64,000 bases of DNA, from contig JAULSU010000006.1 in assembly GCA_030512335.1 (NCBI GenBank), positions 2,914,001 to 2,978,000 on the forward strand, given 5' to 3'. Every line of letters begins with the position of its first letter. Position 1 is the first letter of the stretch. The position numbers and the translations under genes are program-made. Shown here piece by piece: positions 9,565-18,421 of this stretch. The DNA comes from Immersiella caudata. Its lineage: Eukaryota > Ascomycota > Sordariomycetes > Sordariales > Lasiosphaeriaceae. The notes below the pieces were generated by a model. It saw nothing but the letters and a program-made list of their open reading frames with translations, was not told the DNA's origin and did not search any database.

Positions 9565-12419
9565 GAAGCGGCGATCCAAGACCAGATGCCCTCCCGATCG
9601 TCCTGTTCTCTCTCAGGCGTAACAGCAAAGCGACCGGGGTCTTCGCATATTGGATGACAGTTTGTGACGGGTATTTGGTGAATGAGCGCGCGGGCGAAAC
9701 AGCAACGGCCAGAGCAGCAAATTTCGAGGTTGGCAAGGTGGGCGGCTTTCAGTCTCGCAGGTCGGCCAACAAGCAAGTCGTGGAGGCTGAGGTGGGACAC
9801 AGGCAGATGGGAATTGCGGCCGGATCGCAGTCGGAACAGATGGCAACGGGCAGTGTGAGACAGCGACAAGTGGCTCTCGGGTCCTTGTCCGCCGCTGAAT
9901 GGTTGCGCGAGTGTCTGATCAAGGCTGGGCGCAGGTGGCAGGAGAAGACGCTTTCGCGGTCCCGGTCTTTTGCGGAAAAGGGCCTTCTCAATGGGCTGCG
10001 CCTATTCACCAATCATGCCGCCGCCAGTTCTAAGTCGAGCTCCTGCGGCGCATCGTTGTGGGGAGGGGGGGCTGACGGTAATAGTTACGCAGGGCTCGAG
10101 GGGGTAAGCGCCTAGCAAACAGCTGAAACGGAACGACGCCCACTATTGAGTATCGACGCCTTGGCTCCTCCGTCACCACAGAGCTGGCAGGATGATGGGT
10201 TTGCCAGCGACAAAGTTGGATCAGCGCAATTTGTTCGCGAAAGGGGGAAGTCCCAGCGCCACACAGTCCCGAGAAGAAGATGCTAGTTCCAGCGCAGCGG
10301 TGGGTGATTGGCCGCGCCTGGGAGTCGACATCAAAAGCACCGAACACAGCAGGCAGGCAGGAGGCAGGGTGCTCTTTCCCACTGCCCGCCTCGCGCACAG
10401 CAGAGCGGGGGAGCTGATGCGGACGGCTTGCCCGCTGGGTCTTTTGCCAAGGGCCGCGCAGGACAGCTATCCCCAATCCCGGCATAACCGTCATCAAAAA
10501 CCCCACAAGTTACACCTACAACCGAGCGAAGGTGAAAGCCGAGAGGCTGGGAGTGGACACCCGGGGACGCAATTCTTCAAAAGGAGATGCTGCTTCCCTC
10601 CCTTTCTCCCGCCCGCTCCTGGATGGCCATCGCGCGCCGATATCCACCCTCCCGCTGGCACCGCAGCCGAGTGGCAGTCGGTGTGTGCTCCCGCAGCCTG
10701 CAGAGTGGGAAGGCAACAGGACAGGTTGCCCAAGAATAGGACAGACATCCAGGCCGGGCCACAGCATTTTAACCACAACCACAGCATGCGCGTCCACTTG
10801 GCAGCGAGAGCACTGCAGGTCGCTGTCGCTACGGCCTGCAGTTTCCGGTCCTCACAGCATTTCGCCTTGCCTATGGGACGTACTCGCGTGGGACGCTGCG
10901 AGAGCGACGGCGGCGGCCCTTCATCAACGCAGGACGGACGACCATGGTCGCTAGCGTTGAGGCGCTGCAGCAGGCAAGAGACAAGCAGCCAAATCAGCGT
11001 ACGAGACCTGCCCGTCCGTCTTTCACCTCATGCAGAGCGCTGCAGCAGATCGCCAGCGAATCAGCGGCCAGAGCGGAAGTGTTGGTCTTCACGGTTAAGA
11101 CATTGAGGGGCTGGTCAGAAGGCCACAGCTGCTCCAAATGTCGCGCCCAGCTGATGCTGTGCTTGCAGCGTCTGTGTTCGGCATCTGACCTACGATGTCT
11201 CCATACCCTGTGATCCGCGGTGCGATCACGGAGTCGGTGATGATACCCACGTTCTCGGGACACAGCTACAGTCAGCATTCGCTGCAGCTTCCCTTCTGAC
11301 ACAGCAGAACCTCTATCTTCTTGGGAGGGGGGCGTTTCTGATGGTCTCCTTCGAATCACGTGTTGGCGCTCTTCCAAACTGAACAACTCGGTTGGAAGCT
11401 TGCATTGCCACTACAACACACCAGCCAAAATTAGTTACGACGCGCCCAAAAATGTTGAAATGAATGCAGCCAAGTGGTTGATTCTCAAGTTAGAACTCCT
11501 CATAGTTCGCCCGGCTACCGGGTTCTGGTACGTTGTTTGTTCCGGTTTCCATTACCCGCATGCTCTGACAACGCCAAGCGGACGTTTGGGCGTCTCACAT
11601 ATACGTTCCGAGGAATATCAGAGACCAGAAGCTCTTAAGAGACTTAGGTGAGCCTCCACTCCACCTTTTCAACCACATCCTCAATGAGTGACGGACGTCC
11701 CATTCGGTCAAGCGATTCCGAAAACAGCGGGGGTCATCATGTATGATAAGACTGGGTTACCCTATCAGGCGAAGGACAAGGGGCCACACACAGGCGAGCT
11801 CGACGATTGCAGACGAAGCACGCTTATCTCCAACCCCACCACAGCTGTTTGTCAATGGCTTGAGCCCCGCTGCGGAACTGTTGGCGTCATTCAACAACGG
11901 GGAGACGGGGAGGAAGGTTTGCCATTGATTGAGGCCCGGATCACTGTTTGCCAGCCTGTCGCAGCTTTTGAGAATGATGAGCAGTGCCAGCCATCTCTCA
12001 GCACAGCGCGAGCAAGAGTTGGGGCTCTGCGGCAGGGTTGCAATGTGCTGCTAATGTGCGTTGTGCCAAACGACGAACGAGAATCATCGGCATGACATTC
12101 CGTGCTCACCAAATGGATCAGGCTGGGCAAGCAACTGCAAGCCCCGGCATATATCGCCGAGACCGCGCTCAAAGATGAGCCTGGGGATCATGCTCACGGC
12201 TCGTCGACTCCTCTGCATGGGGGACATGGCATATCTCTTCCAATCCAATTGATGGACCACAGATGCAATGCAGAAGCAGCGGCAGCATGAGCAACTCATT
12301 AGCTCGTAGTTCAACCCAGCGATGAACTTTCGGCGTGTCCCCTCGCTCTCACCTTTGGAAAAGCAATTATGATCTCTGTGAAAACAACCTGGTAGCCCGA
12401 AGTCTCCCCTGCTCTACTC
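9565..12419. other. Long gene-free stretch
   Basis: The first ~600 bases are the upstream region of the large minus-strand gene. The rest holds several open frames, the longest 10192-11106 on the plus strand. They lack coherent codon bias, recognisable motifs or plausible splice continuation. Base composition is mixed and the sequence looks like unconstrained intergenic DNA. Confidence 0.5.
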
Positions 12420-13250
12420 ATGGCTACTGCCACGGCACATGACGATCACGATGGGTAGTATATCATAGCCGGTCCTCATCAAGGTCTATGGTACAACACG
12501 CTGCCGGGAGACGGCGGCACTCAAGCCGACTCGGTGTTCTCAGGCACCTCCACGTTTGGCGCCTTCCATACGCGCCTTGTCTCTCTCACAAAGGCATCAA
12601 CTACGACATTGCCTTTATCGGTCTGTGTCTGAGCCTTTACACCAGACACTAAAATCTCCCAGCGGCCGCTACAGCGTCTCCCTCGACACCAACTCGTTCA
12701 ACAGCTGGGCTACCCGTCACCTCCTACGACAACACCTTCGCCTTGCACCGAATCGAAGAAGGCCACCACGCAATCCTATCCCGCAGGGCTCCCCAAGGTG
12801 TTCGGCGGTCCCCCCTCTGAAGTGGCCTCCATCACGGCACCTACTTCACCACGCCTCTCAGGGAGGTTTGCTCAGGAATGACACCAGCATCCACACAGGC
12901 ATTCGCACCACGCTGAGCGGGCCGAGCGACTATGAGAATGATGGCTACTGCGGGCTTGAGATTATGGAGGCGAGAGAGATTGATGTAGTTGGGACGGACG
13001 GTATCACTGACAAGATACGGAAGAGGATGGGGGAGAAGAATCCGGTTTGCTTGAGTTTAGATATTGATACTTCAGATCCGGCTTGTGAGTTCTTCGTTTC
13101 CTAGGAGTGAAGGGGCACCGGCTAACGGGAGGTAGTTGCGCCGGCCGCGGGCACGCCCCGAGACGGGAGGGTGGTCAACGAGAGAGTTGAGGGCAATTTT
13201 TAAAAGGGTTGGAGACAAATTTGCAGGCCGCTCAGCGTCTTGGACATTGA
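12420..13250 (+). pseudogene. Agmatinase (ureohydrolase/arginase superfamily) pseudogene, multiply frameshifted
   Basis: Fragments of one agmatinase-like protein lie in correct order but in changing frames. From 12420: MATATAHDDHDG, a stop, then GPHQGLWYNTLPGDGGT and DSVFSGTSTFG. At ~12593: GINYDIAFIG. At ~12670: YSVSLDTNSFNSWA. At 12713: PVTSYDNTFALHRIEEGHH. At 12795: KVFGGPPSEVASI. At 12833: HGTYF. At 12877: NDTSIHTGIRTTLSGPSDYE through SLDIDTSDPA. An intron relic with intact GT-AG ends (13085-13135) joins to FAPAAGTP, then a one-base shift gives ETGGWSTRELRAIF. The segment normally carrying the GGDH and DxHxD manganese ligands is missing between 12793 and 12795. The final part of the enzyme was not traced past ~13250. 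Active agmatinases hydrolyse agmatine to putrescine and urea; this copy cannot. Confidence 0.88.
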
Positions 13251-13801
13251 ACCTGCCAAGGAAGTAGGTATCTGACCTTTGATAGCCAGTCTAAACTGCA
13301 GCCGAAGGGGATAACGAGGTTTGAGATCTCAGGGCAGATTTCTGTTAGGCGCCTTTTGGATAAGGGCAGGCAACAGGTGTGATGTGGTGTTGCTGACAAC
13401 ATTGACATCGGATCACATGATGGTTGCCGTTAATGGTCTCGAGGGGATGGATATCACGAACTATTTGACCCTCGGCTTACGGTTAGAGATGCTACGTCGA
13501 GAACCCGACATAAGCCATACTTTGTCTTCTATGCTTTCCACTCACCGTGGTGTGTGGCGTCATTAAGCTCCCGTTCCGGCTCGTCTAGACTCCCCTCCAC
13601 CTCGCACTCCCAAAACGACCAAACGGCCCGGCACATCCGCTGCGGAGGCGCCGGGGCTCGATACGATGACTCCTCAACCGCTACGAGACCAGTAGCTAAC
13701 CTTGAACAATAGCAAAATTACTCCGCCCGAGGAAATGGCACCCACCCATCCCGTAAATGTCGTTAAAAATAGGTCGCGGCCGAAGCGGTGATTTTATTTC
13801 T

Positions 13802-14245
13802 TTACCAGACCATCGGAAATGACATCATGGCATGACGGTCAAAACCCAACCCATCTTTTGTGCTGGGATCGCGGGTGTGGCGCTTCGTCCCGAGATCCTC
13901 CGGTCGGGGAATCACCTTCACCCCCAACTCCCGTCTCTCGACCTGGTCGTCAAAGGCTTGCCTAGCAAATCTAGCTGAGGAGCAATATGGGAGCAGACTG
14001 CACAGTAAACGCACCGACCCAAACAAGGGGCGACTCGTCAATATGGGAAGGCGCAACACAACGAAATCGATGTCCCACCCCGCAGCAACCACACGGGACG
14101 TGATGGGTTCCTGCATGACCGGCCCGCGAATAACTTGAACCAGAAGGCCTCGACCGCAGTAGTGCCGTGAAACGGGACCCAGCAAGGTAATTTGCTGCTG
14201 GAAGACCATCGGTTCGAACTGCGGATCGTGAGCGACCTCGATCAT
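13802..14245 (-). CDS. Doubtful open frame, possibly a decayed or partial gene
   Basis: A 147-residue frame starting at an ATG at 14245 reads like protein in its first part (IEVAHDPQFEPMVFQQQI, GPVSRHYCGRGLLVQV) and again near its end (RQAFDDQVERRELGVKVIP, RPEDLGTKRH). The middle (about 13960-14060) is less protein-like and could be an unspliced intron. I cannot assign a family, and no upstream exon was found. It may be a relic fragment, like the pseudogene just before it, or a chance frame. Confidence 0.22.
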   Translation of the reverse strand: MIEVAHDPQFEPMVFQQQITLLGPVSRHYCGRGLLVQVIRGPVMQEPITSRVVAAGWDIDFVVLRLPILTSRPLFGSVRLLCSLLPYCSSARFARQAFDDQVERRELGVKVIPRPEDLGTKRHTRDPSTKDGLGFDRHAMMSFPMVW

Positions 14246-14772
14246 GTCCTTGGTAATTTCTCATGGTTCTCGGCATTTCCTCTCTTCAGGGCCAGGGGCG
14301 CTCATTCATCGTCGGTTGCCCAGAATCGGATGGCTTGAAACTTGGAGAGCGATGTGGTCGAGGGTTGGATACGAGTCGGCGGCGAAAACTGGACGAGTGT
14401 GGGCGGCCAAACGGTCTCGCATATGGACTCGGATCGATTGTTCAGTCTTTTCGCCGCCCCCCAGCCTCCCCCGCCCGTTCCTTTCGTCCCTGTCTCGCTC
14501 GTGTTGAGGGCGAGAGCACCGAGGCAGGCCTAAGACGGGGACGGCGACCCGACACGAGAATCACACCAGCCATCGCTCCATACGGCTCGTACCAGCTGCT
14601 GTTGTGCACGGAAGACTAGGCCTTTGTCCCTCGGACCCCCCAAGAACATGGTACACACTATTTGCAGACCTGGACCTCCCCGGTTTTGTCACGGCCTTAC
14701 TAAGTACTGGCTGTAGCACAGGCGAGTATCAAGGTTGGAAGGCGCTGGTAGGTAGCATGGATAGTGCCAACT

Positions 14773-14778
14773 TATAAA
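14773..14778 (+). promoter_or_regulatory. TATA box of the GPI-anchored wall-protein gene
   Basis: TATAAA lies 153 bases before the start codon at 14931. A pyrimidine-rich leader follows, and no other gene starts nearby. Spacing and sequence fit a strongly expressed fungal gene, but the transcription start is not visible. Confidence 0.55.
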
Positions 14779-14930
14779 GGGGCACCGTCCGGACGCAGCC
14801 TTCTTTCTCCCCATCTTGCCATCAACCGTGATTTGAACACTCGCTCCCGTCTATCCACCTGGTCACTCACTTGTCACCCGTGAATCCCAACTACTCCCGC
14901 TTCTAATATCAACCACTACACGCAAACACC

Positions 14931-15769
14931 ATGAAGAACACCGTCGCCCTCGCCCTCGCCCTCGCCTCGGCGGGCCTAGCTAGCGCCCAGGCCGTCTACG
15001 GCGCTGACAGCACCTTCACCTGCACCAAGCCGAACGCGGCCTATTGCGCCGGCAGCTCCCTCGGCACCGATATCATAATTCGCTGCAATGGGACCGTGGG
15101 CCAGCCCGGCCGTTGTGGAAACGCATGTCCTCCCTTTCCCACAACTCACGCAACATGGACAAGCAACCAACTAACACCTCCCAGAACCTCGCCGGCCAGC
15201 CTCCCCTCGGGTCCGGCGGCGCCCTCTGCTACCAAACCAGCCCTGAAGCTGGTGACGCCGCCTGCGAGAAGAACTGTGTCGTGTACGCCCCGAGCAGCTC
15301 CTTCACACTCCCCGCGAGCCTCTGCACTCCGACCTACACCGCCACCACCCAGTCACTGAGCACCACCATCATCATTGAGACTCCGCATCCCACCAACTCC
15401 CTGACCACCACTACCATAATCGACGGCATCCCTACCACCAAGAAAACAACTTGCACTGAGTCGTTGTCGACCACCATCATCGTCGATCCCATCCCCACCT
15501 CCACCAAGAAGACTACCGCAAAAACTACCGCAAAAACCACCGACACGACCTGCACCGAGTCGCTGTCTACCACCATCATCGTTGAACCCATCCCTACCCC
15601 CACCAAGTCATACACCCAGACCAACAGCACCCTCACTAGGTCGACCACCACCTTCATCACAACTCCTACCGGGACTAACAGGCCCCCGCCTGTCACCGCT
15701 GGCGCGGCAAACAACAAAGCCATGGGCGGTCTGGCAGTGGTGGGCTTAGCTGCCGCTTATCTGCTCTAA
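14931..15769 (+). CDS. GPI-anchored, Ser/Thr-rich cell-wall protein with short tandem repeats
   Basis: Exons 14931-15122 and 15185-15769 encode 258 residues. The N-terminus is a signal peptide (MKNTVALALALASAGLASAQ). A small Cys-containing domain of about 110 residues follows (TCTKPNAAYCAGSSLGTDII; CNGTVGQPGRCGN; GDAACEKNC). Next is a Thr-rich region with four variants of a SLSTTIIV-x-PIPT unit. The C-terminal hydrophobic stretch (AMGGLAVVGLAAAYLL) after small residues fits a GPI-attachment signal. The Cys domain resembles those of small secreted fungal wall proteins, but I give no specific name. The protein is probably O-mannosylated and wall-bound, which is inference. The intron appears to use a GC donor (15123-15184): nearby GT donors create a stop or shift the frame, whereas GC-AG joins RCGN to NLAGQPP in frame. 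Confidence 0.88.
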
Positions 15770-16496
15770 GTAAATCACACACCTCATTCACCCACCTGCT
15801 TTCGGCGTACCTGAAACGGGGTTTCTAATCATAATATCATATCATCTACACTCCTCATGAAACGATGCCAAGGGGGGAGGGATATTGCCATTGAAAAAAA
15901 AACGGAAGAATGGTTCACTTCGTCACATACTTTCTATCTACGAGTAGGTAGATAGATCCTAGTCAATGAGTTGTTGGTTTGGTGTTATAATTCTTTGTAA
16001 TATTCGATGAAGCATGAGGAGTCATAGCGAGGCGAGGGAGGGGCTTGAAAACGCTGGGTCTGTTTTATTCTTGGAGTTTGGAGGCTATATGGGCTTGGAG
16101 ATAGTTTATGGGAAGAATATAATGGTTGGAGTGAAAACCATGGTTACTGGTTGCGGTTGATACTTTGAGTCAGAGTGTTCGTGATGATGTTTTGTTGCTG
16201 TTCTTGGTCGGCCAATTGACGAGGGTATCGTTGTCTTGTGCTCTCGCTATTAGCGGGTCGATCTGTGTATCTCGGTCATACCCGCGACGGGAAGGACCGG
16301 GAACTCAAATTATACATGTGGTATCTCGCTTCGATCCCGTCTCGAGTCACGCCGGTGTTTCCACCCGCAACGAACGACGATGAGAGTACCCGCGGACATG
16401 TGAATGCCATGATCTACGTCTTTTGTCTACCTGGAAAGCAGACCCTCCGCCGCGTCATACTCCAACACAAGTCCCCTTCCACCTCTAGAACTTGAA
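15770..16496. other. Intergenic between convergent genes
   Basis: This holds the AT-richer 3' flank of the wall-protein gene (with an A-run near 15894) and of the HD-domain gene. I see no gene. Confidence 0.6.
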
Positions 16497-17423
16497 TCAT
16501 GCACTTCCCTCGCCCCCTCCAGCAAAACCAGTCTCCTCTCCCCACCACCTCTTAAAAACCCTCAGCCGCTCCGTTCTTTCTTTCATCAACTCTCTTCCCA
16601 CCTCTGTCTTCGCCATCCCCTCCAACCTCAACAGCTTTTCATCCAAATGCTCCATGCTCTCGTCCATTCCTCGTCCCGTCTTGGCGCCGCCAAAAGTGAA
16701 CATGCGCCCTAGCCCAATTGCGCCAATAGCGTCCAGACGGTCTGCGTCTTGGACGACGGCGAGTTCCGGGTGTTGGGCAATGACGGAGAGCGTGTGGGAC
16801 GGGTCTTTGACTTCGGTGGAGTAGGAGACGGATAGGCAGATGGTTTGAACCTCTTCGGCGAGAGCGGGGGAGGCTCCGTGGGCGAGAAGGAGGGATGAGA
16901 TGGGGGAGGGGGAGGAAGAGGGGGTGGTGTATCTGGTGGGTGGTCAGTGGTGGGTCTGTGAGAGGGCCTTGGAGGGACGAGAGGACTGCTGTGGTAAGAA
17001 GGAGGGTGGGAAGCGAAAGGGAGGGGGAGAAGAGGTGATGAGATGTTGCTTTGCTTGCAGGAGGGGATCGGCATGGTGGTGAGAGCCCGTAAGGTGGGCG
17101 GGTAAGTAGGAGATGGACATGTAGGTGTGATATGCAGATGTAATGTGGTGTTGTGTAGTGGTGGTCAGTGATGGTGGTTGCGGCGCGGGGACTCACTTGC
17201 GATCACCGATGTCGTGGAGGAGGGCCGCTAGCTGGATAACACGCAGGTCGAGGTCGGCTCGGTTCTCTGACCTGGAGTAGATGTGCCGCGCCAGACCAAC
17301 TACACGCAGAATGTGACTCCAGTCATGCGAAGCATCGTAATTTGACATGTACACTTTGACGTAGGCAGTTACCGCCTGAACGAGCGGGTCGCTGGCGAAG
17401 GTGTCCAACTCGGGTGCGTCCAT
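16497..17423 (-). CDS. HD-domain metal-dependent phosphohydrolase
   Basis: Exons 17423-17197 and 16932-16497 encode 220 residues. The HD-superfamily metal motif is complete: His37 in ASHDWSH, the His70-Asp71 pair in AALLHDIGD, and a later Asp in VVQDADRLDAIGAIG. The family includes nucleotide and small phosphomonoester hydrolases; this version resembles uncharacterised single-domain HD proteins of bacteria and fungi, so the substrate is unknown. The C-terminal part is helical and charged (MDESMEHLDEKLLRL). The intron (16933-17196) is 264 nt, several times longer than others in the window and very G/T-rich on the plus strand, but its ends are canonical and it joins DRK to YTTP in frame. There is no targeting signal, so it is probably cytosolic. 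Confidence 0.88.
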
Positions 17424-18323
17424 CTTGCGCTGATGTGCTCGTCACAACTACCCCCCCAACGGCGAAAAACCGTGAAGGTTGGCTGTTTTGATGGGTTGTT
17501 TTGATCGTCAACCGTCTGATCCCGTCCACAATAGCGGTGAGTCACGAGACTCGGCTGCGGGGCTGCAGGCAGCAAGCCTCCATTGTTCCTTCGATCTGGA
17601 GTTGGGATCTCATCCCGACTCTAAAGTTTTAGTCCCTACACAGCAGGTCGGCAAACCGTTGATGTCCGCAGTCCTTGAGGGCAAGCCTCACGTGAATCCC
17701 GGCTTGAGCACCAAAGGGGTAAATTCAATCCACCCGTCATCCCGGTGTGGGGACGGTTCCTGGCGGCGCCTACAGATGGCATACGAATGATGGATTCCAA
17801 GGCACCAAGCAGGAAATTGCTCGGTTGCCCCGTCTATCGTGCGCATACCAAAGCGCATCCCAGCCGCACACCGAAGGTGGCAGACGGGAATCTGTGCGCT
17901 CTGGAAGCGCCGCGCCTGTGCGCAAGGACATGATGGCGCCTCTTGCGTCTGTCGCGTTGGCCAGCGAGGTGACGGTCTGCGGGAAGTTCCCGTCGGCAGT
18001 CTGGATCGTCCACTGGCAGTCTGAGCCGATTCTCGCATGGTGGCTGCCTCCCACCCATGCTCATGCTGGCGGCCCAGTCGGCGGCCCGGTGCCGATCTGG
18101 CAAGTAGCCAAGGCGGTGATCGAGCAGCAGGATTGCCTCTCGTCCTGGCTCAACCTCTGGATGTCTTCATCAACAATGCACATGGACAATGTAGCGCAAT
18201 CATCGATGTGATTTACCGCGTCCACGCACTTACATCCCGCGACGCCGCGGGGTTGATCGTTTTGCGGACTGCACACAGCGTTGCAAAAAGCTAATTCTCA
18301 ACGTCTCAGTCACTAAATAGGAC
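17424..18323. other. Intergenic before the tRNA gene
   Basis: The HD-domain gene's upstream region lies at the left. Several overlapping open frames in 17.7-18.2 kb lack codon bias or motifs. I see nothing else. Confidence 0.5.
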
Positions 18324-18415
18324 GGTTGTATAGTGTAGCGGTCATCACATCGGATTCTGACGAAACTCATCTTCTGAGCATTCCGGTAACCCCGGTTCGA
18401 TTCCGGGTACGACCT
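18324..18415 (+). tRNA. tRNA-Gln (anticodon CUG) with a 20-nt intron
   Basis: The cloverleaf folds fully. The acceptor stem pairs GGTTGTA (18324-18330) with TACGACC, with one G-U, and the discriminator base is T at 18415. The D arm begins TAGTGTAGCGG (A box). The anticodon stem is TCGGA with TCCGG. The loop TTCTGA-T has anticodon CTG, reading CAG codons. The T arm is CCCGG-TTCGATT-CCGGG with B box GGTTCGATTCC (18394-18404). The intron lies at the usual position after base 37, at 18361-18380. A run of five T at 18417-18421 ends Pol III transcription. The mature length is 72 nt before CCA addition. Confidence 0.95.
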
Positions 18416-18416
18416 C

Positions 18417-18421
18417 TTTTT
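18417..18421 (+). terminator. Pol III terminator of tRNA-Gln
   Basis: Five consecutive T residues begin two bases after the tRNA's last base, the usual Pol III stop signal. Confidence 0.8.

Larger units (their letters stand above)
13251..14930. other. Mostly gene-free stretch downstream of the pseudogene
   Basis: It may hold a few unrecognisable last codons of the agmatinase relic, a doubtful minus-strand frame (listed separately) and the promoter of the wall-protein gene. Otherwise I see no supported feature. Confidence 0.5.

Noticed and set aside
10192..11106. 304-codon plus-strand open frame
   Set aside because: No codon bias, no motif, no splice partner; composition is like that of the flanking non-coding DNA and other frames over the same bases are open too.
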